Positions 19,437 to 32,090 are shown, numbered from the stretch's first letter. The stretch is 64,000 bases of DNA from Micropruina sp. (GCA_016711205.1 JADJTM010000002.1:310001-374000); one strand, 5' to 3'. The notes: a model not told the origin generated them from the sequence alone. Made by a program: numbers and translations.

Positions 19437-20519
19437 TCAGCTCCAGCGTTCCTCGATCCTGCCCAGCTTCCACACCACGACGGCCAGCAGCCAGGCGACG
19501 GCAAACAGTCCCACCACCACGAAGCCGAGATCACCCAGTTCAATGCTCGCGATGGCGGCCAACGGACCGCTGGTGATGCCGGTCCTGGCCACCAGCACGC
19601 CGATCAGCTCGATACCGCCGATCAGCAGGGCGACGGCGACCGACAATCCGGTCACGGTCAGGTTGTAGTAGAGCTTGCGCACCGGACGTGTCTGCGCCCA
19701 GCCGTACGCGTGGAACATCAGCACACCGTCGGCGGTGTCCAGCAGGCACATGCCGGCAGCGAACAGGATCGGCAGGGTGAGGATGGCGTACCACGGCAGG
19801 CTGACCGCGGCGGCGCCGCCGGCAAGTACCAGCAGCCCGATCTCGGTGGCGGTGTCGAAGCCGAGCCCGAACAGCAACCCGACCGGGTACATGTGCCAGG
19901 GTTTGGTCACCATCGCGGTGGCCCGTCCGGCGATGCGGGCCAGCGCACCCCGGCTCTGCAGCTGGCGTTCGAGTGCAGCCTCGTCCACCGCGCCATCACG
20001 ACGAGCGCGGGCGAACACTCGGACGATCCCGATCAGCACCACCAGGTTGAGCAGTCCGATGAGCACCAGGAAGCTGCCCGAGACCAGCGTGCCGAACAGG
20101 CCGGTGACCTGCTGCAGCGTCGAGTTGTCGTCGGCCAGCGGCCCGGCCAGGGCGGCCACTCCGGCAGCCAGCAGAACCACCAGCACGAACACGATCGTCG
20201 AGTGGCCGAGCGAGAACCAGAAGCCCACGGACAGCGGCCGTTCGCCCTCGGCGAGCTGCTTGCGGGTGGTGTTGTCGATCGCCGCGATGTGGTCGGCGTC
20301 GAAGGCGTGCCGCATGCCGAGGGTGTAGGCCGTCAGGCCGATGCCGACCCCCAGCACCTGCTCGCCGAGCTGCCACTGCTGCGGCATCACCACACCGAGC
20401 AGCACGCCCCAACCGACCACGTGCAGCAACACGATGAACGCAGCCATGCCGACCAGTGAGCGCCAGTCGCGCGGTGTGTACCGGGCGGACGGCTCGGTGG
20501 TGGTGGGGTGGGTCGTCAC
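19437..20519 (-). CDS. NiCoT-family nickel/cobalt permease
   Basis: 360 residues and about eight membrane segments. The signature helix GMRHAFDADHIAAIDNTTRK contains the H-x4-D-H metal motif, with further family motifs FSLGHSTIVF and FGLGFDTATEIGLL. Placed immediately before larA, it most likely supplies nickel for the pincer cofactor. GTG 20519 is preceded by TAGCGT with a 7-nt gap and no ribosome-binding site, suggesting a leaderless message. Confidence 0.9.
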   Translation of the reverse strand: MTTHPTTTEPSARYTPRDWRSLVGMAAFIVLLHVVGWGVLLGVVMPQQWQLGEQVLGVGIGLTAYTLGMRHAFDADHIAAIDNTTRKQLAEGERPLSVGFWFSLGHSTIVFVLVVLLAAGVAALAGPLADDNSTLQQVTGLFGTLVSGSFLVLIGLLNLVVLIGIVRVFARARRDGAVDEAALERQLQSRGALARIAGRATAMVTKPWHMYPVGLLFGLGFDTATEIGLLVLAGGAAAVSLPWYAILTLPILFAAGMCLLDTADGVLMFHAYGWAQTRPVRKLYYNLTVTGLSVAVALLIGGIELIGVLVARTGITSGPLAAIASIELGDLGFVVVGLFAVAWLLAVVVWKLGRIEERWS

Positions 20520-20526
20520 AGGCCCG

Positions 20527-20532
20527 ACGCTA
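20527..20532 (-). promoter_or_regulatory. -10 box TAGCGT, leaderless start of nickel permease
   Basis: Minus-strand TAGCGT lies 7 nt before GTG 20519. Confidence 0.4.
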
Positions 20533-20604
20533 GACGACGCGGCCCACACCTACCAAGGGCGACCGGAACACGATGGGGGCTCGACAACCTCGACCAGCGG
20601 GGGC

Positions 20605-20845
20605 GTACCCCGTCATCCCGGCGGACGCCGGGATCTCACCCGCGTCAAAGCGAACGCACAATGCAGCGGAGCGGCGGTCCCCCCGTCATCCCGGCGAACG
20701 CCGGGATCTCACACCGGACAAAGCCAACCCCAGTGCAGCGCGGGGGGTGAAGGTCTCGACAAACTCGACCAGCCGAGAAGAGCATCGAGCGGCTCGACCA
20801 ATGGGAGCGGGGCGAAGAGATCCCGGCGTCCGCCGGGATGACGCA
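20605..20845. repeat. three dispersed REP palindromes
   Basis: Three copies of the GTCATCCCGGCGnACGCC/GGGATCTC palindrome lie near 20612, 20687 and 20818 (the last inverted). No gene is seen here. The same unit recurs at 24.6, 38.4, 45.7 and 46.3 kb. Confidence 0.8.
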
Positions 20846-20847
20846 GT

Positions 20848-21280
20848 CAGGAAAAGGGTCCCGGCACGAGATCCTGCGGCCGGGATGACGGAGTGGGGAA
20901 ACGGGTCCCGGCACGAGATCCCGGCGTCCGCCGGGATGACGGAGTGGGGAAACGGGTCCCGGCACGAGATCACCGCGTCCGCCGGGATGACGGAGTGAGT
21001 AGAAGGGTCTCGGCACGAGATCCCCGCGTCCGCCGGGATGACGGAGTGGGGAAACGGGTCCCGGCACGAGATCACCGCGTCCGCCGGGATGACGGAGTGA
21101 GTAGAAGGGTCTCGGCACGAGATCTCCGCGTCCGCCGGGATGACGCAGTGGGGAAACGGGTCCCGGCACGAGATCCCGGCGTCCGCCGGGATGACGCAGT
21201 GAGCAAAAGGGTCTCGGCACGAGATCTTGCGGCCGGGATGACGGCGTGAGGAAACGGGTCCCGGCACGAGATCGACGGCC
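20848..21280. repeat. tandem array of nine REP-bearing units, about 51 bp each
   Basis: Units carry GGGATGACGnAGTG, then GGGTCCCGGCACGAGATC, spaced about 47-51 bp. Most also hold the CGGCGTCCGCCGGGATGAC palindrome, while the first and last have a shortened CTTGCGGCCGGGATGAC form. Two spacer types alternate (GGGGAAACGGGTCC and GAGTAGAAGGGTCT). It lies between the nickel permease and the DUF3566 gene and has no coding content of its own. Head-to-tail growth from a REP plus spacer is the likely origin. Confidence 0.85.
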
Positions 21281-21282
21281 GG

Positions 21283-21903
21283 TCAGTCTTCGGCGAGGGT
21301 CAGCTCGAGGCCGCCCAGAATGTTGGCGGACAGGTTGTACAGAAAGGCCGTGAGCGTGCCGATCGCCGTCAGCAGCACCACGTTGATCACCGCGATCAGG
21401 GCAGCGATGCCCAGCACCTTGTTGGTGTTGACGAAGTCCTCGATGCGAATCTGGGTCTGGTCGTTGGGGTTGCTCAACAGGACTTGCAGAATGCTGTTCA
21501 GCGCGTCGAACAGGCCGGATGCGCCGACCACCGACCACACCACGTAGGTGGCGAACCAGAACATGATGCCGAAGGCGATCGAGAACAGGAACGACGTCTT
21601 CATCACCGACCACGGATCGATGCGCGACAACCGCAGCCGGGCTTTGCGGGTGCGCCGGCCGACCGATCGGGGTCCGGCCGAAACCACGGACGGACGGGCC
21701 GGCTGTGCCGGCTGGGCCGGGGCGTCCGCCGGCTTGTCGCTGACCGCCGGCTGCACGCGCGTCTGGTCCGCCGCCTCGAAGTCCGGTCGCACCGGGGTGG
21801 TGGCGCCGGGTGCATCCGGCCGGTAGAGGTCGTCGGCACGCTCACCCGAACTCCACACACTGTCCGGGGCGGACGTGCGGGTTCTGCCCTGCTGGTCGCT
21901 CAT
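21283..21903 (-). CDS. DUF3566 membrane protein
   Basis: 206 residues. A long disordered Pro/Ala-rich N-terminus is followed by a basic stretch (RRTRKARLRLSRIDPWSVMK), then two membrane segments (FLFSIAFGIMFWFATYVVWS and IAALIAVINVVLLTAIGTLT). The RIDPWSVMKTSF motif and the place after gyrA are standard for actinobacterial DUF3566 proteins. Function unknown; a role at the envelope or in division is often supposed. Separated by 17 bp from gyrA, so probably cotranscribed. Confidence 0.85.
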   Translation of the reverse strand: MSDQQGRTRTSAPDSVWSSGERADDLYRPDAPGATTPVRPDFEAADQTRVQPAVSDKPADAPAQPAQPARPSVVSAGPRSVGRRTRKARLRLSRIDPWSVMKTSFLFSIAFGIMFWFATYVVWSVVGASGLFDALNSILQVLLSNPNDQTQIRIEDFVNTNKVLGIAALIAVINVVLLTAIGTLTAFLYNLSANILGGLELTLAED

Positions 21904-21920
21904 GGTTCTCCTCGACCTGG

Positions 21921-24572
<2,652 letters not shown>

Positions 24573-24599
24573 CGGTCAGTCTCCAAGTGAGTGTGTGGT

Positions 24600-24835
24600 C
24601 TGCGGGGTACCGAGATCCCGGCATTCGCCGGGATGACGGTGAAGTGCGCCGGGATGACGGTGAAGTTCGCCGGGATGACGGGGCAGGCGCTGTGGTCTGC
24701 GGGGTACCGAGATCCCGGCATTCGCCGGGATGACGGTGAAATTCGCCGGGATGACGGGGCAGGCGCTGTGGTCTGCGGGGTACCGAGATCCCGGCGTTCG
24801 CCGGGATGACGGTGAAGTTCGCCGGGATGACGGGG
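24600..24835. repeat. REP cluster between gyrB and gyrA
   Basis: Three units of a GGGGTACCGAGATCCCGGC / ATTCGCCGGGATGACGG repeat (period about 90 bp) with extra half-copies GTGAAGTTCGCCGGGATGAC. They fill the spacer between the gyrase genes with no open frame of interest. Confidence 0.8.
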
Positions 24836-24944
24836 GAGCTGTCGCGGTTTTGACAAAGAGCTGTTCGGAATGAGCGCGCAACGCCAAGGACGTCCACACA
24901 CGGCAGGCGGGGCCACAGCTCCACCGGCGATAGGTGACATCGAA

Positions 24945-25049
24945 GCGTTCGGGGACCATGCCCGAGGCAGGTAGGTGGGCGTCCGGAAGATCGTCCGAGC
25001 TTGCGAGGACGATCTGGAGGTGGGCGGCTCGGGCATGGTCCCCGAACGC
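24945..25049. repeat. nested hairpin element, copy 1 (22-bp stem, conserved core)
   Basis: Arms 24945-24966 and 25028-25049 are perfectly complementary (22 bp). The innermost 6 bp (CCCGAG/CTCGGG) and the whole 61-nt loop are identical to copy 2 at 35836-35944, while the outer 16 bp are unrelated to it. The loop holds an inner hairpin (AGATCGTCC/GGACGATCT, 10-nt loop) between two AGGTGGGCG repeats. There is no T-run, so it is not a simple terminator. It lies downstream of gyrB. No protein is encoded. Confidence 0.85.
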
Positions 25050-25087
25050 GGAACCCCACTGAATCTCCGTAGCAGCATGGTGACCCA

Positions 25088-27091
25088 TCAGATATCGAGG
25101 AAGCGGACGTCCTTGGCGTTGCGCTGAATGAAGTGACGCCGGGGCTCCACCTCCTCGCCCATCAGGATCGAGAACATGTTGTCGGCGGTGGCCGCGTCTT
25201 CGAGGGTGACCTGCAGCAGCGAACGCTTGCCGGGATCCATCGTGGTGTCCCACAGGTCGTCGGCGTTCATCTCGCCGAGGCCCTTGTAACGCTGGATCGG
25301 GTTGTTGTTCGGCGCGGGCAGCTTCTTGCCGGCCGCGAAGCCCGCATCGCGCGAAGAATCGCGCTCGGCGTCGCTGTAGGCCAGTTCGTGCGGTGCGTTG
25401 GTCCACCGCAACCGGTACAGCGGCGGCTGCGCCAGGTACACGTAGCCGTGATCGATCAGCGGCCGCATGAACCGGAACAGCAGGGTGAGCAGCAGGGTGC
25501 GGATGTGCGCACCGTCCACGTCGGCATCGGCCATCAGCACGATCTTGTGGTAGCGCAGCTTGTTGACGTCGAAGTCGTCCTGGACGCCGGTGCCGAGCAC
25601 GTTGATGATCGCCTCGACCTCTCGGTTCTGCAGGATCTTGTCGATGCGCGCCTTCTCGACGTTGAGGATCTTGCCGCGGATCGGCAGGATCGCCTGGATG
25701 CGCGGGTCGCGGCCACCCTTGGCCGAGCCACCGGCGGAGTCGCCCTCGACGATGAACACCTCGCATTCGGCCGGCTCGGTCGACTGGCAATCGGACAGCT
25801 TGCCGTACTGCCCCGTCTTCAGCAGACCCTTGCGGCTACGGGCGATGTCGCGGGCCTTGCGCGCGGCCAGCCGTGCGGACGCCGCCGCCTGCGCCTTGCG
25901 GACGATGTCGCGGCCCTCGGCCGGGTTCTTCTCGAACCAGTCGCCGAGCAGGTCGTTGACCACCTTCTGCACGAACGAGCGCGCCTCGGTGTTGCCCAGC
26001 TTGGTCTTGGTCTGGCCCTCGAACTGCGGCTCGGCCAGCTTGATGCTGAGGATCGCGGTCAGGCCTTCGCGGATGTCGTCGCCGGAGACCCGGTCGTCGC
26101 GCTTCTTGATCAACCCCCAGGTTTCGCCCCAGCGGTTGACGGTGTTGGTCAGCGAGGCCCGGAAACCCTCTTCGTGGGTGCCGCCCTCGTGGGTGTTGAT
26201 GGTGTTGGCGAAGGTGTGCACGCTCTCGTTGAACGAGCTGTTCCACTGCATCGCGACCTCGAGGCTGAGCCGAGAATCGTCGTTGTTGGCGTCGATCGCG
26301 ATGACCGAGGGGTGAATGGTCTCTTTGCTGCCGGTGAGGAACTTGACGAAGTCGATCAGGCCGGCGTCGAACCGGAAGGTGTCGCTCGGCGGCTCTTCGT
26401 CTTCGGCCCGCCGGTCGGCCCGCTCGTCGATCAGGGTGATGGTCAGTCCCTTGTTCAGGAACGCCATCTCGCGGAACCGGGTGGCCAGCGTTTCGTAGCT
26501 GTAGGTGGTGGTCTCGAAGATGTCGGGGCTGGCGTAGAAGGTGATCATGGTGCCGGTGTCGTTGGCCGGCTCGAGTTGCGCCAGCGGAGCGTCCGGATCA
26601 CCGAGTGAGAACGACTGCTGCCAGTGGTAGCCGTCACGGCGCACGTCCGCGGTCAGGTGGCTGGACAGCGCGTTCACCACCGACACCCCGACGCCGTGCA
26701 GACCGCCCGAAACCTTGTAGCCGCCGTCGCCGAACTTGCCACCGGCGTGCAGCATGGTCAGCGCGACCGTCAGCGCCGACACCTTCTCTTTCGGGTGCTC
26801 CGAGACCGGAATGCCGCGGCCGTTGTCGATCACCTGCACGCCGCCCTCGTCGAGCAGCCGCACGATGATCGTGTCGCAGTAGCCGGCGAGCGCCTCGTCG
26901 ACCGAGTTGTCAACCACCTCTTGCACCAGGTGGTGCAGCCCTCGTTCGCCGGTGGACCCGATGTACATGCCCGGACGCTTGCGGACGGCCTCCAGGCCCT
27001 CCAGGACGGTGATGGCGCTGGCCTCGTAGTTGCCGGCCTCGACGGCGTACGACGCGGCGCCGGCCGCACGACCGGTGACGGGTTCAGACAC
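25088..27091 (-). CDS. gyrB: DNA gyrase subunit B
   Basis: 667 residues. The GHKL ATPase has [15 protein letters not shown] and [15 protein letters not shown], and the TOPRIM domain has [17 protein letters not shown] and [12 protein letters not shown]. It is full length. GTG 27091 follows AAGGGG by about 8 nt. The gene is transcribed toward gyrA from the origin side, with repeats in between. Confidence 0.97.
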   Translation of the reverse strand: MSEPVTGRAAGAASYAVEAGNYEASAITVLEGLEAVRKRPGMYIGSTGERGLHHLVQEVVDNSVDEALAGYCDTIIVRLLDEGGVQVIDNGRGIPVSEHPKEKVSALTVALTMLHAGGKFGDGGYKVSGGLHGVGVSVVNALSSHLTADVRRDGYHWQQSFSLGDPDAPLAQLEPANDTGTMITFYASPDIFETTTYSYETLATRFREMAFLNKGLTITLIDERADRRAEDEEPPSDTFRFDAGLIDFVKFLTGSKETIHPSVIAIDANNDDSRLSLEVAMQWNSSFNESVHTFANTINTHEGGTHEEGFRASLTNTVNRWGETWGLIKKRDDRVSGDDIREGLTAILSIKLAEPQFEGQTKTKLGNTEARSFVQKVVNDLLGDWFEKNPAEGRDIVRKAQAAASARLAARKARDIARSRKGLLKTGQYGKLSDCQSTEPAECEVFIVEGDSAGGSAKGGRDPRIQAILPIRGKILNVEKARIDKILQNREVEAIINVLGTGVQDDFDVNKLRYHKIVLMADADVDGAHIRTLLLTLLFRFMRPLIDHGYVYLAQPPLYRLRWTNAPHELAYSDAERDSSRDAGFAAGKKLPAPNNNPIQRYKGLGEMNADDLWDTTMDPGKRSLLQVTLEDAATADNMFSILMGEEVEPRRHFIQRNAKDVRFLDI

Positions 27092-27340
27092 TCAGGTACC
27101 CCTTGCAGATGTCGGGTTTCGACCGCACGCCCAGCGCCACGAACCGGCGCGGACTGGCGGTAGCACAACCCGTCCAGTCTACCGTGTCGATACCGTCAGC
27201 TCGAATCTGAAGGGGGTCCGCGCAGACAAATTGTGGACAGAACGGCCGAAAAGGGCCCTCTGAGCCACGTTGCCCCCGTCCACGGCCCCCCGTACCCAGC
27301 GCGGTCGGTGCCGTCCCAAAGCCGTGAGTCGCCGGCCCTC

Positions 27341-27346
27341 TAGACT
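27341..27346 (+). promoter_or_regulatory. -10 box TAGACT, leaderless start
   Basis: TAGACT plus 6 nt precedes GTG 27353; no ribosome-binding site. Confidence 0.45.
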
Positions 27347-27352
27347 GCCGGC

Positions 27353-27973
27353 GTGACCGACGCGCAACCCCCGGACGCCGTGGCCGAGCAAGAGCCGCAA
27401 ACATCGCGCCGCTCGATCCCGGCGATGCTGATCGTCCTGGCCGTCGTGCTCGCCCTGAGCGGCGGGGTCTGGTGGGCCGGTGGGTTCGACGAGGCGAAGG
27501 GACGGTCCTTTCGGCTGCCGGTGGGCACGGTGGTGGATTTGGGGCCGATGTCGATCGCATTCGATCGGGCCCTGGCCCGCGAGCACTTCGGCAGCTGGAC
27601 CCTGTACGTGTTCGGACGCTGCCGCAACAACACCGGCCGGCCGCTGGATTCGGCCGCGGACCGGTTGGTCAGAAACGGCCTCGGCGCCCAGCACCCGGTG
27701 AGCAAGGAGATCCCTGACCAGGTGTCGCTGTTCTTCGGCCCCGGCGACACGCTCGGCAACTCGGGAGTGCTCAACCCCGGCACGCCGATGGTGCCCTGCC
27801 AGCTGGCGATCACCTTCGAGACCTTTCCCGACACCAGCCACGTGTCGGTCGGCGCGTCCGAGCTGGAGTGGATCGACTCCAGCCCCACCGGCGAGGGCAC
27901 CATGGTCTGGTCGGCGGCCCGGGTGACCTACCGGTTCGAGGTGCCGGTGGTGCTCGATCGGGACGAGGGCTAG
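27353..27973 (+). CDS. single-pass membrane protein of unknown function
   Basis: 206 residues. A short N-terminus, then a transmembrane helix (IPAMLIVLAVVLALSGGVWW) and an extracytoplasmic beta-rich domain containing two Cys (FGRCRNNTG and MVPCQLAITF) that could form a disulfide. It converges on a three-gene membrane operon whose two smaller proteins have the same helix-plus-beta-domain plan and motifs such as VDLGPMSIAFDRAL, so all may belong to one envelope system. No family name recognised. Confidence 0.65.
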   Translation: MTDAQPPDAVAEQEPQTSRRSIPAMLIVLAVVLALSGGVWWAGGFDEAKGRSFRLPVGTVVDLGPMSIAFDRALAREHFGSWTLYVFGRCRNNTGRPLDSAADRLVRNGLGAQHPVSKEIPDQVSLFFGPGDTLGNSGVLNPGTPMVPCQLAITFETFPDTSHVSVGASELEWIDSSPTGEGTMVWSAARVTYRFEVPVVLDRDEG

Positions 27974-28000
27974 GAGCTTGCTGACGCGACACCAGCCGCG

Positions 28001-28531
28001 TCACTGCGGCGGGGTCAGCACCGGGTACGCCTCGGTGCTGCGGTGCGCCAAGCCGCTGCTGACCAGTCCGGCCAACGCGCCCGTCGCCTGCTCGGGAATC
28101 AGGTAGATCAGTTCCGCCCGCGTCGTGGCGTCGCCGGGGCTCGCCGAGCAGTTGCTCGGCAGCTCCCGCCGGCCGGGCAGCTCCAACGGATCGAGCATCG
28201 ACCAGCGACGGCCGTCCACCGCCAGCAGGTGCAGCCAGCAGCCCGTCCCGTCGGCTTGCGGCTCGTAGTCGACCAACGCGACCACGTACGCCGCTCCCGC
28301 CGGGGCATGCGCCGGCTCTTTGTCGGTGACCAGCGTGGGGGTGACCACCAGCGAGAGCAGCCGCACGGTCAGGCCGCCATCGAAGTCGGGGACGGCCTGC
28401 GCCCCGGGGGCGGTCTGCTGGTGGTGCGGCGTGCTGCGGGCGTTGAGGTAGGCCAGCCAGCCGCCCGTCACCGCCACCACCACCGCGAAAGTGACGGCGG
28501 CCAAGAGCCACTGCCGGGCCCGCGCGGTCAC
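28001..28531 (-). CDS. membrane-anchored protein, third gene of operon
   Basis: 176 residues. An N-terminal signal-anchor (WLLAAVTFAVVVAVTGGWLA) precedes an extracytoplasmic domain with Cys in GTGCWLHLL and SNCSASPGD. Unknown function. The GTG start overlaps the upstream stop by 4 nt (GTGA), and its N-terminus (TARARQWLLAAV) resembles that of the upstream gene (RGRATQWLLAVV), suggesting related proteins. Confidence 0.65.
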   Translation of the reverse strand: MTARARQWLLAAVTFAVVVAVTGGWLAYLNARSTPHHQQTAPGAQAVPDFDGGLTVRLLSLVVTPTLVTDKEPAHAPAGAAYVVALVDYEPQADGTGCWLHLLAVDGRRWSMLDPLELPGRRELPSNCSASPGDATTRAELIYLIPEQATGALAGLVSSGLAHRSTEAYPVLTPPQ

Positions 28532-29088
28532 CGGATCACCTGGATCGAGCCGCTGGCCGCTCTCACCGTGGCGTAGCGGGCCCGCTCGAGTTCGTCCGCC
28601 GCATGCTGCGCGGTGATGCCCAGATCGATGTTCAGCTGCGGATCGAAGGCGAAGATCGGTGCCCGGTCCAGCACCGTCAGCGTGAAGCCGGCCAGGTCGT
28701 CGGGGTTCAACTCGAAGACCACGTCCTGGGTGCGGGTGAATCCGGGCTGCGGCGGGCGAAGGTCGGCCCTGGCGGCCAGGGTGTGCCCGTTCGCCGTGCC
28801 GCCCACCTGCCACTCACTGCGCAGTTCCTGAGGGCTGTCGGTCGCGACCGTGACGTTGACGGCGAGAAACATCACCCCGCTGCGTCCGACGAAACGGTCG
28901 TCCTCGTAGAGCACCTGGCCGATCGTCCACGAGTTGGCGGTGATCGTCGATCCGTAGAGCCGGGCGGCCTGGCCGAGCTGCACCTGCCGAACGGACTCCT
29001 GCGGAAACTCCCCGGTGAACGCGTGCAGGCCGATCATCGCCAGGCAGGCGACCACGGCCAGCAGCCACTGGGTGGCCCGGCCCCTCAT
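28528..29088 (-). CDS. membrane-anchored protein, second gene of operon
   Basis: 186 residues. A signal-anchor (QWLLAVVACLAMIGLHAF) is followed by a beta-rich exported domain (VQLGQAARLYGSTITANSW), reminiscent of the telomeric-repeat-factor-2-like extracellular folds found in many actinobacterial exported proteins; that comparison is tentative. The ATG overlaps the upstream stop (ATGA). Probably acts with the other two products of this operon. Confidence 0.65.
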   Translation of the reverse strand: MRGRATQWLLAVVACLAMIGLHAFTGEFPQESVRQVQLGQAARLYGSTITANSWTIGQVLYEDDRFVGRSGVMFLAVNVTVATDSPQELRSEWQVGGTANGHTLAARADLRPPQPGFTRTQDVVFELNPDDLAGFTLTVLDRAPIFAFDPQLNIDLGITAQHAADELERARYATVRAASGSIQVIR

Positions 29089-30428
29089 GGCGTCACCGGC
29101 ACACTGGCGGCGTCATCGACGGTGGGGGGCTCACCCGGCATGGACCCCGACGCCGCCTCGGGCTGGCCGCTGCGGGCGGCGAACAGGGCGATGCAGGCCC
29201 TGAACGACGTGGCCAGCAGCACCCACCGCAGCGGTTCGGTGATCAGCTCGACCAGCAGGTCGATCGGCGGGCCGGCCACCGTCCAGAACGTGGCCGGGTG
29301 ACCACCGAGGCCGGTGTAGAAGGCCCGCATGAGCCACTCCCGGCCGATGGTGATCGTGCCGTAGCAGAGTATGAAGGCGGCGAAGAACGGCGCCCCGACA
29401 CCGAGCACCAGCCGCACCGACTGGAACGTGGGCAGGTACTTGTCGTTGAGGTCGCCGAAGAACGCCTCCTGAAACTCCAGCGCCATGCGGCGCTGCCGAT
29501 CCCCCACGCGCAGGTGCGCCCGCTTCGTCTGCACGCTCACCGGACGACCCTTGCGCCACAGATCGGCGGCCGAGAGCACCTGGCTGCCGAACACCAGGGA
29601 CGCCAGTGCCAGCCACAGCATCGGTTCCACCACCATGGCGCTCACCCCGGGCCAGACGACGTCCCACCACAGCGAACCGAGCCGGTCGAGCACGTCCGAG
29701 ATGTCGATGCCCAGGCCGCCGAACACCTGTTGCAGTCCCCAGCCGGGGTAGTCGAGCCAGACCCGAAAGGTGCGCGCGTCCACCCAGTGCGACAGCGAGA
29801 CCAGCACTTGGCGTCCGCTCAGGATCACGATCAGCAGGAAGAAGCCCTCGATCATGGCCGCGACCAGACCCAGCGGGCGCAGCCCGGAGCTCTCGAACCA
29901 CCAGTCCACCAGGCGCCTGGCCACGTACAGGGCGACGATCACGCCGACGATCACCCACACCCCGGCACCCTGGGGGCTGAGCTGACTGAGCACCGGACGC
30001 TCGAACGTCAGCCCGTGGAACACGTAGTAGTCGATCTCGATGTTGTTGGCGGCATCGGTCACGGTGTCGAAGACGGCGTAGATGCCGAGGAACGGCAGCA
30101 GGGTGCGCGACAGCAGGTGCGAGATCGAGACGTCGCGGGGATCGTCCTGCGGCAGCGGTATCGCCGCGCGGATCTGCAGTTCCTCACCGGCGATCCGCAA
30201 CCCGATGATGATCGCCGACAGCCGCACCACGAAACCCATCGACAGCATCAACAACGACCACCAGGCGCTGACGGCGACGAGCATCCCGGCCAGCTGCGCG
30301 AAGAACCGGTACCCGAGCCAGCCGAGCATGGCGGTGACCAGCAGCCGCGGCAGGCAGCGCCACCACACCAGCCCGGCCGAGGTGACCAGCTGATTGAGGT
30401 GGTGCAGCAGGGTGCGTACCGCGGTCAT
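29085..30428 (-). CDS. multi-pass membrane protein, first gene of operon
   Basis: 447 residues with about eight to ten hydrophobic segments (GYRFFAQLAGMLVAVSAWW, AGVWVIVGVIVALYVARRL, AMIEGFFLLIVILSGRQVLV). Function unknown. ATG 30428 is preceded by TAGGAT with an 8-nt gap, so the transcript may be leaderless. Its stop overlaps the next gene. It resembles a scaffold or channel for the two anchored partners encoded downstream, but that is guesswork. Confidence 0.65.
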   Translation of the reverse strand: MTAVRTLLHHLNQLVTSAGLVWWRCLPRLLVTAMLGWLGYRFFAQLAGMLVAVSAWWSLLMLSMGFVVRLSAIIIGLRIAGEELQIRAAIPLPQDDPRDVSISHLLSRTLLPFLGIYAVFDTVTDAANNIEIDYYVFHGLTFERPVLSQLSPQGAGVWVIVGVIVALYVARRLVDWWFESSGLRPLGLVAAMIEGFFLLIVILSGRQVLVSLSHWVDARTFRVWLDYPGWGLQQVFGGLGIDISDVLDRLGSLWWDVVWPGVSAMVVEPMLWLALASLVFGSQVLSAADLWRKGRPVSVQTKRAHLRVGDRQRRMALEFQEAFFGDLNDKYLPTFQSVRLVLGVGAPFFAAFILCYGTITIGREWLMRAFYTGLGGHPATFWTVAGPPIDLLVELITEPLRWVLLATSFRACIALFAARSGQPEAASGSMPGEPPTVDDAASVPVTP

Positions 30429-30457
30429 CGTGGGCGATCCTAACCGTCGCCGGGTGC

Positions 30458-30952
30458 TCACCCGTAGGTGTCGCGCGGGCCGCGTCCGTCGCGGACGCTG
30501 CGGATGCCGTGCTTCCAGCTCGGGGCGTCCGGGCCTTTCACCACGATGCGCAGCACCGTTGCGTCGCCCAGTTGGTCGTTCAGCCGGGCCACGATGGACG
30601 GGGCCAGCAACCGCAGGTTGGTGGCCCACGCGGTCGAGTCGGTGCGCACCTGCAGCACCTGGTTCGCGAAGCCCTCGGGCCTGGAGTGCTCGGCGTTCGT
30701 CGGCCCGACCAGGTCGGCCCACCGGCCGAGCAGGTGCTGCAGGTTCACCTCGGTGCTCCACCCGGACCGCTCGATCAGCTCGTCCAGGGCCTCGCCCAGC
30801 GGCTGCGGGTCGCCCGCCGCGCGTTGTCTGGCCGGCTTGCGCGCCTTCGCGGGTTTGGCCGACTTGGCCGGACGTGGGGTGGCCGGCCCGCCCTGGGCGT
30901 TGCGGGCGATCAGCCGGGCCAGCTCGATGCCGGTCGGATCGTGTTCAGGCAT
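30458..30952 (-). CDS. DUF721 (DciA-like) protein
   Basis: 164 residues. A basic Lys/Pro-rich linker is followed by the DUF721 domain ([48 protein letters not shown]). DciA relatives help load the replicative helicase. Actinobacteria usually carry this gene right after recF; here the ATG overlaps the recF 3' end by 8 nt. Confidence 0.9.
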   Translation of the reverse strand: MPEHDPTGIELARLIARNAQGGPATPRPAKSAKPAKARKPARQRAAGDPQPLGEALDELIERSGWSTEVNLQHLLGRWADLVGPTNAEHSRPEGFANQVLQVRTDSTAWATNLRLLAPSIVARLNDQLGDATVLRIVVKGPDAPSWKHGIRSVRDGRGPRDTYG

Positions 30953-32084
30953 CGCTCACCTCACTCACCTCGCCGCCGCCCACCCGGAACTGCCGCCCAC
31001 CCAGGGCGGCCGGCACGTCGTCCGGCACTGCCGCGGTGATCAGCACCTGCTCTGCGGCGTGGATCATGCCCGCCAGCCGCTCGCGGCGCAACTGGTCGAG
31101 TTCGGCGAACACGTCGTCCAGGATCAGCACCGGCTCGACCCGATCGGCCGCCAGCAGCGCGAAGGCACCGAGCTTGAGCGACAGTGCGAACGACCACGAT
31201 TCGCCGTGCGAGGCGTAGCCCTTGGCGGGCAGCTCGCCCAGGCTCAGCACCAGGTCGTCGCGGTGCGGCCCGACCAGGCACACCCCACGCTGCAGTTCGT
31301 CAGCTCGCCGCTCCCCCATCGCCAGCAGCAGCCGGGCCTCGATCTCGGCCTGCGGGGTGGTCGAATCCGCACCGATCGCGCAGCGGTAGTCCAGCCGGGC
31401 CTCGTTGTTGGCCGGGGCGATCGCCAGGTAGGCATGCTGGACGTGCGGCGCCAGGTCGGCCAGTGTCGCCAGCCGGGCGTGCATCAGCTCGGCACCGAAC
31501 CTGGCCAGCGACTCGTCCCACACCTCGAGGGTCGATTCGGCGTCGGCCCGCACGCTGCGGGGCCGTCCCATCAGCGACTTCAGCAAGGTCACCCGCTGGC
31601 GCAGCACCCGGTCGTAATCGGCCCGGACGCCGGCCATCCGCGGCCAGCGGGTGGTGATCAGCTCGTCCAGAAACCGGCGCCGCTCACTCGGATCGCCCTT
31701 GACCAGCGCCAGATCCTCCGGCGAGAAGACCACCGTGCGCAGCGCGCCGAGCAGCTCGCGGGGGCGGCGCAACGGAGCCCGGTTGAGGCTGGCCCGGTTC
31801 TGCTTGCCGGGCAGGATCTCGACCTCGAGCAGCAGTTGGCGCGGATCGTCCAGCCCGGCCTGCACCCGCGCCCGGACGATCGCCCGCTCGGCCCCGTGCC
31901 GCACCAGCGGCTGTTCGGACGACACCCGGTGCGAGCCGAGCGTCGCCAGGTAGTCGACGGCCTCGATCAGGTTGGTCTTGCCCTGCCCGTTGGCCCCGGT
32001 GAACGTTGTCACCCCGGGTTCGAGCGCCACCTCGGCACTCGGGTACGACCGGAAGTCGGCCAGCGACAGGTGCGTGACGAACAC
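30945..32084 (-). CDS. recF: DNA replication and repair protein RecF
   Basis: 379 residues. An SMC-like ATPase with Walker [15 protein letters not shown], a signature-like [15 protein letters not shown] and Walker [13 protein letters not shown]. It acts with RecO/RecR to load RecA at gaps. GTG 32084 ([13 protein letters not shown]) is preferred over the upstream ATG 32105 because the family begins there and TATGGT sits 6 nt before it. Confidence 0.95.
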   Translation of the reverse strand: MFVTHLSLADFRSYPSAEVALEPGVTTFTGANGQGKTNLIEAVDYLATLGSHRVSSEQPLVRHGAERAIVRARVQAGLDDPRQLLLEVEILPGKQNRASLNRAPLRRPRELLGALRTVVFSPEDLALVKGDPSERRRFLDELITTRWPRMAGVRADYDRVLRQRVTLLKSLMGRPRSVRADAESTLEVWDESLARFGAELMHARLATLADLAPHVQHAYLAIAPANNEARLDYRCAIGADSTTPQAEIEARLLLAMGERRADELQRGVCLVGPHRDDLVLSLGELPAKGYASHGESWSFALSLKLGAFALLAADRVEPVLILDDVFAELDQLRRERLAGMIHAAEQVLITAAVPDDVPAALGGRQFRVGGGEVSEVSDA

Positions 32085-32090
32085 CAGGCA

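Noticed and set aside
20848..21280. CRISPR array
   Set aside because: Repeats contain the dispersed palindrome, the spacers are near-identical rather than unique, and no cas genes are present.
24945..25049. Simple rho-independent terminator after gyrB
   Set aside because: No T-run on either strand, a 61-nt structured loop, and an identical core elsewhere in a different stem.
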